This document shows positions 1-9,800 of a stretch of DNA of 12,164 nt, in pieces. Every line of letters starts with the position of its first letter. The first letter of the stretch is position 1. The stretch is from NCBI GenBank assembly GCA_964481165.1, contig CAYZYC010000074.1, positions 1 through 12,164 on the forward strand. Reading direction: 5' to 3'. This stretch comes from Zeimonas sp964481165. Its GTDB lineage: Bacteria > Pseudomonadota > Gammaproteobacteria > Burkholderiales > Burkholderiaceae_E. The position numbers were made by a program, and so were the translations under genes. The notes under the pieces are model-generated. The model worked only from the letters and a program-made list of their open reading frames with translations. It had not been told where the DNA came from and made no database searches.

Positions 1-86
1 GCGCGCTCGTCGAGTTCGTCGCAACGGTGGCTACCTACAACATGGTGTCCCGCTTTCTCGTCGCACTCGGCGTCGAGCCGGAGTGA
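1..86 (+). CDS. C-terminal end of a carboxymuconolactone decarboxylase/AhpD-like protein (partial)
   Basis: Only the last 27 codons, read from base 3, are present, ending in TGA at 84-86. The peptide runs A-L-V-E-F-V-A-T-V-A-T-Y-N-M-V-S-R-F-L-V, then ALGVEPE. A helix with YNM followed by RFL.ALGV is the usual end of carboxymuconolactone decarboxylase-family proteins, which are small helical proteins related to the peroxidase AhpD. The catalytic Cys-x-x-Cys or His region would lie upstream of the window, so neither activity nor substrate can be judged. The reading frame has the same codon bias as the other genes. The family call is from memory of typical C-termini and rests on a short peptide. 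Confidence 0.55.
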   Translation, partial: ALVEFVATVATYNMVSRFLVALGVEPE

Positions 87-104
87 CTTCGCCGGAGTGA
101 GTTC
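77..104. repeat. Imperfect 14-bp tandem duplication over a stop codon
   Basis: GCCGGAGTGACTTC (77-90) is followed directly by GCCGGAGTGAGTTC (91-104), 13 of 14 bases identical. The first copy contains the TGA stop of the upstream partial gene. The second copy repeats it in another frame because 14 is not a multiple of three. It looks like a replication-slippage duplication without evident function. Confidence 0.7.
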
Positions 105-307
105 GGCGCTGGACAAGCGCCGCGGAAGCGGTTACCCTGCGCGAGCATACCGACGAGTCGAGTTCCATCTTTGCGTGTCCAGCCGGCCTGCCCTCCCGGG
201 CAGCGTGTCTCGAATACCCTGATTGTTCCTCTTGATCTGTCTGCCGCCGCGGCATATGGAATGCCCGGTGTATTCCCGAACGCGTAACGAATGGAGCGCA
301 AACGAGC
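87..307 (+). other. Intergenic region and presumed leader of the cold-shock gene
   Basis: This 221-base gap has no credible gene. It contains a small hairpin at 188-203 (CTGCCC, loop TCCC, GGGCAG) without a T tract, so it is at best a weak terminator for the upstream gene. A short inverted repeat GGCAT/ATGCC lies at 251-265. The nearest promoter-like pair is TTGATC at 232-237 with TATGGA at 255-260, 17 bases apart, but the -10 box matches only three of six consensus bases. If transcription starts near 267, the leader would be about 40 bases. The local sequence is less GC-rich than the coding regions, which fits a regulatory stretch. Confidence 0.35.
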
Positions 308-520
308 ATGAGCAATCGAGTGACCGGCGTGGTCAAGTGGTTCAACGAGTCCAAGGGTTTCGGCTTCATCGCCCCCGATGACGGCAGCGCGGATCTCTTC
401 GCGCACTTCTCCGAGATCCAGGGCAGCGGATTCAAGACGCTGCAGGAGCAGCAGCGCGTCGAGTTCGCGGTCAAGCAAGGCCCGAAGGGCCTGCAGGCAT
501 CGGCGATCCGCCCGCTGTAA
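308..520 (+). CDS. Cold-shock domain protein, CspA family
   Basis: The gene encodes a 70-residue single-domain cold-shock protein, the normal length for the family. These five-stranded OB-fold proteins bind single-stranded RNA and DNA in the cytoplasm and melt RNA secondary structure. V-V-K-W-F-N (8-13) opens the fold, RNP1 is K-G-F-G-F-I (16-21), and RNP2 is L-F-A-H-F (30-34). The aromatic contact residues W11, F12, F18, F20, F31, H33 and F34 are all present. RNP2 differs slightly from the common VFVHF form. The ATG at 308 has a GGAG at 293-296 upstream, about 11 bases away, a slightly long spacing. The next gene is separated by a terminator, so it is probably monocistronic. Whether it is cold-induced or constitutive cannot be told; many proteobacteria carry several paralogues, so I give no exact symbol. 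Confidence 0.95.
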   Translation: MSNRVTGVVKWFNESKGFGFIAPDDGSADLFAHFSEIQGSGFKTLQEQQRVEFAVKQGPKGLQASAIRPL

Positions 521-540
521 GCACGCCTGGTCGGCGTCCG

Positions 541-560
541 GCCCGCGCGAAAGCGCGGGC
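541..560 (+). other. GAAA-tetraloop hairpin after the cold-shock gene
   Basis: GCCCGCGC (541-548) and GCGCGGGC (553-560) form a perfect 8-bp stem closed over GAAA, a GNRA tetraloop. It begins 20 bases after the stop codon and lacks a T tract. It may stabilise the 3' end of the csp message against exonucleases, or assist the terminator that follows. The function is inferred. Confidence 0.6.
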
Positions 561-573
561 AGCGCCGATACCG

Positions 574-602
574 AACGGCCGCGCAAACGCGCGGCCGTTT
601 TT
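574..602 (+). terminator. Intrinsic terminator of the cold-shock gene
   Basis: AACGGCCGCGC (574-584) pairs with GCGCGGCCGTT (589-599) over an AAAC loop, giving an 11-bp GC-rich stem. A run of five T (598-602) overlaps and follows its end. This is a canonical Rho-independent terminator 53 bases after the csp stop codon, separating csp from the synthase gene. Confidence 0.9.
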
Positions 603-615
603 CGTTGTCCCCGGC

Positions 616-641
616 AACGGCCGCGCGTATGTGCGGCCGTT
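616..641 (+). repeat. Second hairpin repeating the terminator arms
   Basis: AACGGCCGC (616-624) and GCGGCCGTT (633-641) form a 9-bp stem with an 8-base loop. Both arms are identical in sequence to the outer nine bases of the preceding terminator stem. No T tract follows. The right arm of the first hairpin (589-599) can alternatively pair with 616-626 over 11 bp, so the two structures are mutually exclusive with a third fold. Confidence 0.65.
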
Positions 642-643
642 CG

Positions 644-669
644 CGTTCGTGCCGCTCGTTCGTGCCGCT
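644..669. repeat. Perfect 13-bp tandem repeat
   Basis: CGTTCGTGCCGCT occurs at 644-656 and again immediately at 657-669. This is a two-copy direct repeat in non-coding sequence, probably a slippage product. No function is apparent. Confidence 0.75.
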
Positions 670-837
670 GCGTAGCGGGCACCGCGCATGCACGCGCCGT
701 GCACTCGCGCGAGGTTTGCGCCGGCGGTACCGGACGGACATTGCGTACCGCAACGACGATCCGGCGCAGAATCGCATTCCTCGGGGGCCGCTCGCGTGAC
801 GGGACGATTGCGCGGCGGCGTGCTCGCCGGCCCGAAC

Positions 838-842
838 GAGGT
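838..842 (+). promoter_or_regulatory. Ribosome binding site supporting the TTG start at 851
   Basis: GAGGT at 838-842 is complementary to the anti-Shine-Dalgarno end of 16S rRNA and sits 8 bases before TTG at 851. The frame is closed by TGA at 797-799, and no ATG or GTG occurs in frame before residue 44. Residue 44 lies close to the first family-conserved stretch (about 36 onward), so the TTG is the best start. Confidence 0.75.
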
Positions 843-850
843 ACCTGCCG

Positions 851-3800
851 TTGAAGCCATCCCGCAACTCGCTCTGGCACTTGCCCGCATGGGCGCCGTG
901 GCTGGCGTCGATCCGCGCGGGTCCGGCACCGGCCGACGACGACGGCCTGCAGGGTGCCGAGATCTTCACGGCCGACCAGATGGCGCAGCACGGCGTGCGT
1001 CTCGCCGGCCAGCACAAGGTTTCGCCGGCCAGCGGCGAGGACACGCTGCTCAAGCAGCTGTCGGCAAACGAATCGATCCTGGTTTCGGTCTGGGAGCAGC
1101 TGTGCGACACGGCGGCCGAATCGGGCCGCTCGACACCGGCCGGCGAGTGGCTGCTCGACAACTTCTACCTGATCGAAGAGCAGATCCGTATCGCGCGCCG
1201 ACATCTGCCGGCCGACTACAGCCGCGAATTGCCGCGGCTGCTCGAAGGCGCCTCCGGCGGGCTGCCGCGTGTCTACGACCTGGCGATCGAGAGCATCTCG
1301 CGTGCCGACGGTCGCGTCGACATGGAGAACCTGCGTCGATTCGTCGCGGCCTACCAGACGGTCGAACCGCTCGACCTCGGCGAACTGTGGGCGATTCCGA
1401 TCATGCTGCGGCTCGCGCTGATCGAAAAACTCGCGCGCGCCGGGCAGCGGATCGAGCGCGGACACCTGCAGCGCGCAATGGCCGACATGTGGGCCGACGC
1501 GATGATCGAGACGGCGGAGAGGAACCCGAAGAACCTGATCGTCGTGATCGCCGACATGGCACGGTCGGACCCGCCGCTGGGCAGCGCGTTCGTTGCCGAG
1601 CTGGCGCGCCGGCTGCAGGGGCGCAGCCCGTCGCTCACGCTGCCGATAACGTGGGTCGAGCAGCATCTGGCCGAGTCCGGGTTGACGATCGAACAGCTGG
1701 TCCGGCGCGAGAACCGCCTGCAGGCGGCCGACCAGGTGCTCGTGAGCAACAGCATCGGCAGCCTGCGCGAACTGTCCGCTCTCGACTGGCGCGCCTTCGT
1801 GGAATCGATGAGCCTCGTCGAGCGCACGCTGGGCGACGATCCGGCCGGCGTGTACGCGGGGATGGATTTCGCGAGCCGCGACCGCTATCGCCACGCGGTC
1901 GAGCAGATCGCCCGGTACAGCCCCGCCCGAGAGATCGACGTGGCGCAGAAGTGCGTCGAGATCGCCGCTTCGCACGCGGCCGACGCGGGCGACGAACCGC
2001 TTGCGCACGTCGGCTACTACCTCCTGGACGCCGGCCGGAGCACGCTCGAACACGCGGTGGGCGCCCGGTTGCCGTGGCTGGCTCGCCTGCGCAGCCGCGC
2101 GGGCCGGGTATCGCTGCCGGCGTACCTCGGTTCGATCGCCCTGATCACCGGCGTACTCACTGCAGCGCTGATGTGGCCGCTGCACGACCGGTCGCCATGG
2201 CTCGTCGTTGCGCTTGCGCTGCCGATGCTCGTCGCCACCAGCCAGCTTGCGATCACGCTGGTGAACTGGGCTGCCACGCTGTTGCTCGCCCCGCAGCCGC
2301 TGCAGCGCATGGATTTCTCGGGCGGCATCCCGAAGGAGTTCCGCACCCTCGTGGCCGTGCCCACGATGCTCGCGAACGAAGCGGCTGTCGAATCGCTGCT
2401 CGACGCGCTGGAAGTCCGCTTTCTCGCCAACCGCGACGACGAACTCCGTTTCGCCCTGCTCACCGACCACGTCGATGCCGATACCGAACACCTGCCCGGC
2501 GATGCCCCGCTCCTGGAACTCGCGGCGCGGGGGATCGAAGCGCTCAACCTGAAGTACGCGGCACCGACGGTGGACGACGGCGTCGCACCCGACCGGTTCT
2601 TCCTGTTCCATCGTCCCCGGCGCTGGAACGACGTCGAGCGGGTGTGGATGGGGAGCGAACGCAAACGCGGGAAGCTCGCCGACCTGAATCGGCTGCTGCG
2701 CGCCACCGACGACGCGTCGGCGCGCGATGCGTTCTCGTGCATCGTCGGCGACATCGAATCGCTGCGCGACGTGCGCTACGTCATCACGCTCGACACCGAC
2801 ACCGAGCTGCCGCACGACGCCGCCTGGCAACTGATCGGCAACATGGCGCATCCGCTGAACCGGCCGCGGTTCACGTCACCACGCCGGGGCCGCAGGTCGA
2901 TCGTGCGCGCCGGCTATTCGATCCTGCAGCCGCGTGTCGGAGTCAGCCTTCCGGGGGCGAACCGATCGCGCTATGCACGCCTGTTCGCCGGCGATCCGGG
3001 CATCGACCCGTACACGCGCGCGGTGTCCGACGTCTACCAGGACCTCTTCGGCCAGGGATCGTTCATCGGGAAGGGAATCTACGACGTCGACGCGTTCGAG
3101 CGCGCGCAGGCCGATTGCCTGCCGGCCAATCGCATCCTGAGCCACGACCTGCTCGAGGGCTGCTACGCGCGCAGCGGCCTGGTCAACGACGTGGTGCTCT
3201 ACGAAGCGTATCCGTCGCGCTACCTCGACGACGTCGCGCGAAGGCACCGATGGGTCCGCGGCGACTGGCAGGTGGCGAGCTGGATGCTGCCGCGCGTTCC
3301 TACGCCGGATCGCACGGACGCGCGCAATCCGCTGTCGCTGCTGTCGCGGTGGAAGATCTTCGACAACCTGCGCCGCAGTCTCGTCAGCCCGGCGATCGTC
3401 GTGCTGCTGCCCGCCGCATGGGCACTGCCGGAAGTCTCGCCGCTCTGGACCATCGCGCTTGCCGGCATTTTCGTCGTGCCGCCGATCCTGGCGTTCGCCT
3501 TCGACGTGGTGCGTCGCCGTCCCGAGACTTCGCTGGTCCGCCACCTCGCGCTGAGCTGGAGCGCGGCGACTCGCCAGTTGAAGCAGGCGCTGTTCGCGCT
3601 TGCTTCGCTGCCGTACGACGCACGATTCCATCTCGATGCGGTTGCACGCGCGCAGTGGCGCACGCTGGTCACGCGCAGGCGCCTGCTCGAGTGGCGGGCC
3701 TCCGAGATCGTCGAACATCGCGCACGCAGCGGCGACGGCGCAGGCTCGCTGGCGGACCTGCTGCGCACCGGGTGGGCGATGGCGATCGCGCCGCTGATCG

Positions 3801-6800
3801 CATTGGGCGCCGCATCCTGGCTCGCCGCCTGGCGGCCTTCGGTGTTGCTCTATGCGGGCCCGCTGCTCGCCGCGTGGTTCGCCTCTCCGGCGATCGCCTG
3901 GTGGCTGAGCCGGCCGCGCGCCGCGCGACCCCGAGCGCTCAACGCGGAACAGGAGCGGTTCCTGCGGATCCTCGCGCGCCGCACCTGGGCCTTCTTCGAG
4001 CAGTTCGTCGACGAGCACAACCACTGGCTGCCGCCCGACAACTACCAGGAAGCTCCGGTAGAGCGGACCGCGCACCGCACTTCGCCGACCAACATCGGTT
4101 TCGCGGCGCTGGCCAATCTCGCCGCATACGACTTCGGATACCTGACGTCGCGCGCACTGATCGAACGCACGTCGAACATGCTCGCGACGATGGCGTCGCT
4201 CGAACGGTACCAGGGGCACTTCTACAACTGGTACGACACGCTCACGCTGAAGCCGTTGCTGCCGACGTACGTCTCGAGCGTCGACAGCGGAAACCTCGCC
4301 GGTGCACTGCTGACGCTGCGGCCCGGGCTCGAGGCGATCGCCGACGAACCCATTCTCGCGCGCCGCACGCTCGACGGCCTGTACGACACGTGGTGCGTGC
4401 TTCTGGAGGGAACCGCGGGGGCAGCGCGCGCCGCCCCCGTCAAGCGCTTCGGAACGCAGCTGGCGCGCGCCCGGCAGGCGCCCCCGGCGACGCTCGGTTC
4501 GGCGCGCCGCTGTCTTGCCGAGCTCGCGGCGAGTGCCGACGAATGCGTCGCGGCGATCGCCTCGGCCAACGACGCGCAGGCGTCGGCGGCGCAGTCGCGC
4601 GCGGCGATCGACGCGAGCGACGAACGCGTCGCCGAAGTGACGGACCCGCATACCTTCGACGCGCAGGAAGAAGGCGAAGCGCAGGAGGCCTCGCAACTCG
4701 CCGCCGAACTCGCCGCAGCCGTCTCCGACGACGCGCCGCTGCATCCGCACGCGGCCGTACGCGACCCGGCCGCCGAGGCGCTGCGCTGGGCGCGCGCGCT
4801 CTCGCGGCAATGCCACGGAGCGCTGGACGAGTTGTATGCCCTTGCCGATGCTTCGTCCGACGACCCGGATTCCGACGACGCCGATGCGCGCAATGCCCGA
4901 ATGGCGGACGATGCGCGGGCGATTCCCACGCTGCGCGAAGCGGCGCAGTCGGGAAACGAGGAAGCCGCGATGCGGCTCGCGCTGATCGACCGGCTCGTGC
5001 GCGAAGCGGGCGAAATGGCCGAGCTCGACTACCGCTTTCTCTACGACGAGAACCGCCGGCTGCTGAGCATCGGCTACAACGTCGACGAGCGGCGCGCCGA
5101 CTCGGGCTTCTACGACCTGCTCGCCTCGGAGGCGCGGCTGGCGAGCTTCGTCGCGATCGCGCAGCGCCGGCTGCCCACCGAGCACTGGTTCGCGCTCGGG
5201 CGCCTGCTCACGCGCGCCAACGGCGATCCGATCCTGGTTTCCTGGAGCGGATCGATGTTCGAGTACCTGATGCCGTTGCTCGTGATGCCGAGCTACGAAA
5301 ACAGCCTGCTCGAGCAGACCTGCCAGGCCGCCGTCGAGCGGCAGATCGAATACGGTCGCCAGCGCGGCGTCCCGTGGGGCGTCTCCGAATCGGGCTACAA
5401 CGCGGTGGACGCGGCGGCGAACTACCAGTACCGCGCCTTCGGCGTTCCCGGACTCGGACTGAAACGCGGACTCGCCGAAGACCTGGTGATCGCACCGTAC
5501 GCCAGCGCGCTGGCGCTGCTCGTCGACCCGCATGCGTCCTGTCGCAATCTGCAGCGCCTCGCCGACGACGGGCTATCCGGCGAGTTCGGCCTGTACGAGG
5601 CGGTCGACCGGACGCCGTCGCGGCTGCCCCCGGGCGAATCGCAGATGGTCGTGCGTTCGTTCATGGCGCACCACCAGGGAATGAGCCTGCTCGCGCTGCT
5701 GTCGCTGCTGGCCGACCAGCCGATGCAGCGCCGGTTCGCTGCCGACCCGAATCTGCGCGGGACCCTGCTGCTGCTGCAGGAACGCGTGCCGAAGGTCCCG
5801 GCGTTCCACCGGCACACGACCCGCTCGCCCGAAATGCAGCCGGGCTTCGTGCCGACCGAGATGCCGATCCGCGTCGTCGCCGATCCCGACATCACGCCGC
5901 CGCAGGTGCAGTTGCTGTCCAACGGCCGGTACCACGTGATGGTCACGCACGCCGGGGGGGGATACAGCCGCTGGAACGACCTCGCGGTCACCCGCTGGCA
6001 CGAGGATCCCACGCGGGACCACTGGGGAGCCTTCTGCTTCGTGCGCGACGTGGCGAGCGACACGTGGTGGTCGGTGGCGCACCAGCCGAGCCTGCGTCGC
6101 GCCGAGCACTACGAAGCGATCTTCTCGGAGGGGCGCGCCGAGTTCCGGCGGCGCGACCGGATCGCGGCCAACGATCCCGGACTCGAGACGCACACGGAAA
6201 TCGTCGTCTCTCCCGAAGACGACATCGAACTGCGGCGCGTCACGATCACGAACCGTTCGCGCCGGCGCCGCACGATCGAACTGACCTCGTACGCCGAGGT
6301 CGTGATCGCACCGGCCGCCGCCGACGCGATGCACCCCGCGTTCAGCAACCTGTTCGTGCAGACCGAGATCCTGGAATCGCCCTCGTCGATCCTGTGCACG
6401 AGGCGCGCGCGTTCCCCCGACGAACAGGTGCCGTGGATGTTCCACCTGATGGCGGTGCACGGCAGCCGCGCCGGTCCGGTCTCGCACGAAACCGACCGTG
6501 CACGCTTCGTCGGGCGAGGAAACGGCCTGATGTCGCCGAACGCAATGCGCATGGCCGGCCCGCTCTCCGGCAGCCAGGGCTCGGTTCTCGACCCGATCGT
6601 CGCGAGCCGGTGCGCGATCTCGCTCGACGGCGATGCGTCGGTCAGCATCGATCTCGTGACCGGCGTCGCCGGCGATCGTGCGACCTGCGTCTCGCTGATC
6701 GAGAAGTACGGCGACCGTCGCCTGACCGACCGCGTGTTCAAGCTCGCGTGGAGCCACAGCCAGGTCGTGCTGCGGCAGCTCGGTGCGAGCGAAGCCGACG

Positions 6801-9800
6801 CACAGCTGTACGCGCGGCTCGCCAGCTCGATCGTCTACGCAAACCCGGCTCTGCGCGCGGAGTCGGCGGTCCTGCTGCGGAACCGCCGCGGACAGGCCGA
6901 CCTGTGGGGCTACGCGATCTCGGGCGACCTTCCGATCGTGCTGTTGACCGTTTCGCACTCCGCGCAGGTCGGACTGGTGCGCGAGCTGATCCAGGCCCAT
7001 GCGTACTGGCGGCTCAAGGGGCTTTCGGTGGACCTCGTGATCTGGAACGAGGAGCACGAGGTCTACCGCCAGGAACTGCAGGAGTACATCCTTGCGCTCG
7101 TCCCGGTAGGGACCGGCACGCACGTGTTCGATCGTCCGGGCGGGATCTTCGTGCGCTTCGCGAGCCAGATCTCGCGGGAAGACCGGATCCTGATGCAATC
7201 GGCCGCCCGCGCGATCATCGCCGATCATCACGGCGGCCTCGCCGAGCAGCTCGCTCGGCGCGGGACGCCCGAGCGCCGGGTCGCAGCGCTGGTTCCGAGC
7301 GTGCGTGCGATGCGCCCGGAGGACGCGGCCCGGCCCGAACCCGTGGCCGACGAACTGCTGTTCGCGAACGGCTTCGGCGGATTCGCGGTCGACGCACGCG
7401 AATACGTCGTCGTGACCGACGCAGAGCCGACGCCCGCGCCCTGGGCCAACGTGATCGCGAATCCGAGCTTCGGCACCGTCGTGTCCGAGAGCGGCGGCGC
7501 CTACACCTGGTTCGAGAACGCGCACGAGTTCCGCCTGACGCCGTGGCACAACGACCCGCTCTGTGATCCCAGCGGAGAGATCTTCTATCTGCGCGACGAG
7601 GAGTCCGGACAGTTCTGGTCGCCGGCATCGCTGCCCGGGGACGGCGCCACGACATGCCGCGCGCGCCACGGTTTCGGATACACGGTGTACACGCGCCAGG
7701 AAAGCGGGATCGAATCGGAGCTGTGCGTCTACGTCGCGCTCGACGCTGCCGTGAAGTTCTCGGTCCTGCGCGTGCGAAATCGCTCGGGCCGGCCGCGCAA
7801 GCTGTCGGCGACCGGATACGTCGAATGGGTGCTGGGCGACCTGCGCTCGAAAGCGGCGATGCACGTGTCCACCGCGATCGACGCCCACAGCGGCGCACTG
7901 CTTGCGCGCAACCGGTACAGCGCCGAGTTCTCGTCGTACATCGCTTTCCTGCACGTCGGCGAGTCGTTCCACTCGTCGACCTGCGATCGGGGCGAGTTCG
8001 TCGGCCGCAACGGCACGCTGCGCCGGCCCGCGGCGATGCGCCAGCTGCGGCTGTCCGGACGCGTCGGAGCGGGATTCGATCCCTGCGCGGCGATCCAGGT
8101 GCCGTTCGAGCTCGCCGATGGCCAGGAACGCGAGATCGTCTTCCGGCTCGGCGTCGCGCGCGACGCCGACGAAGGGCACCGGTTGATCGACCGTTTCCGC
8201 GGATCGTCGGGTGCGCGCGAGGCGCTCGACGTGGTACACGAGTACTGGGGACGCACGCTCGGCGCCGTGCGCGTGCGAACGCCCGAACCGGCGGTCGACG
8301 TGCTCGCCAACGGATGGCTCGCCTACCAGACGATGGCGTGCCGGGTCTGGGCGCGCAGCGGGTATTACCAGTCGGGCGGCGCCTTCGGTTTCCGCGACCA
8401 GTTGCAGGACGTGATGGCGCTGGTGCACCTCGAGCCGGCACTGATGCGCGAACACCTGCTGCGCTGCGCATCGCGCCAGTTCGTCGAGGGCGACGTGCAG
8501 CACTGGTGGCATCCGCCATCGGGTCGCGGGGTGCGCACGCAGTGTTCCGACGACTACCTGTGGCTGCCGCTGGCGACGGCGCGCTACGTGCAGGCCACCG
8601 GCGATCTCAGCGTGCTCGACGAGAACGCTTCGTTCCTCGAGGGCCGGCCCGTCAACCCCGGGGAAGACTCGTACTACGACCTTCCGGCCCAGTCCGCCGA
8701 GGAGGCGTCGTTGTACCGGCACTGCGTGCTCGCGATACGCCACGCGATGCGTTTCGGCGAGCACGGGCTCCCGCTGATCGGAACCGGCGACTGGAACGAC
8801 GGCATGAACCTCGTCGGCGTCGATGGCCGCGGCGAGAGTGTCTGGCTGGGGTTCTTCCTGTACGAAGTGCTCAGCCGCTTCGCGGCGGTCGCCCGCAGCC
8901 ACGAAGACGAAGCGTTCGCCGGGTTCTGCGAAAGCGAGGCCGATGCGTTGCGCGAACGGATCGAAAGCCACGGCTGGGATGGAAACTGGTACCGGCGGGC
9001 GTATTTCGACGACGGCACTGCACTCGGATCGGCCGGCAACGCGCAATGCCGGATCGACTCGATCGCGCAGAGCTGGTCCGTGCTGTCGGGCGCCGGCGAT
9101 CCGACGCGCGCCCGGCGGGCAATGGAAGCGCTCGACACGCATCTCGTTCGCCGCGACGCCGGCCTCGTGCAACTGCTCGATCCGCCGTTCGACGACCCCG
9201 ATCCGAATCCCGGCTACATCGCCGGCTACGTGCCCGGAGTGCGCGAGAACGGCGGGCAGTACACGCACGCCGCGATCTGGGCGGCGATGGCGTTCGCCGA
9301 GCTCGGCGACACGCGCCGCGCGTGGGAGTTGTTCAACCTGATCAACCCGGTCAACCATGGCTCGGACGCCGACGCGGTGGCGATCTACCGCGCCGAACCC
9401 TACGCGGTCGCCGCCGACGTCTATGCCGTTGCGCCGCACGTCGGGCGCGGCGGATGGAGCTGGTACACGGGATCCGCAGGCTGGATGTACCGGCTGATCG
9501 TCGAATCGCTGCTCGGGCTGCGCGTGCACGGGAACCGGCTGCAGGTGAAGCCGCAAATGCCGGCGGGGTGGGATTCGTTCGAGATCGACTACCGCTATCG
9601 CGACACCACGTACCGGATCCGCGTCGAACGCGGGCCGGCGCAGGCGCCTGCGCTGCGCCTGGACGGAGTTCCCTGCCCGGAGGACGTCGCGGTGCTGGTC
9701 GACGACCGGCTCGAGCACGAAGTCGTGCTCGAATGGCCGGCGCGCGCGGCCGAAGCTGCTCCCGAAGCGGCTGCGCACGCTCCCGGGCAGTCTGCAGCGG

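Larger units (their letters stand above)
521..850 (+). other. 330-base spacer rich in hairpins, no gene
   Basis: Between the cold-shock gene and the glucan synthase I see no credible coding sequence. The spacer holds a GAAA-loop hairpin (541-560), an intrinsic terminator (574-602), a second hairpin with the same arms (616-641), a 13-bp tandem repeat (644-669) and a small inverted repeat TTGCG/CGCAA (741-753). The synthase promoter should lie between about 670 and 835, but no pair of boxes stands out; a CAGAAT at 767-772 has no -35 box at proper spacing. Confidence 0.6.

Noticed and set aside
188..203. Hairpin as terminator of the upstream partial gene
   Set aside because: It has only a 6-bp stem and no following T run, which is insufficient for an intrinsic terminator.
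741..772. Possible promoter for the synthase (TTGCGT with CAGAAT)
   Set aside because: The boxes are 20 bases apart and both are weak matches, so I cannot support a promoter call.
4412..5014. Possible insertion or foreign segment in the synthase (residues about 1188-1388, Ala/Asp-rich)
   Set aside because: The segment keeps pieces expected of the family (W-A-R-A-L..Q-C..A-L-D-E-L and I-P-T-L-R-E) and the same codon use. It is a variable linker rather than an insertion.
688..7566. A 2292-codon open frame overlapping the glucan synthase on the same strand
   Set aside because: It is a shadow frame caused by very high GC, which removes stop codons. The translation is Arg/Ala/Pro-rich with no recognisable domain, while the other frame matches the NdvB family over its full length.
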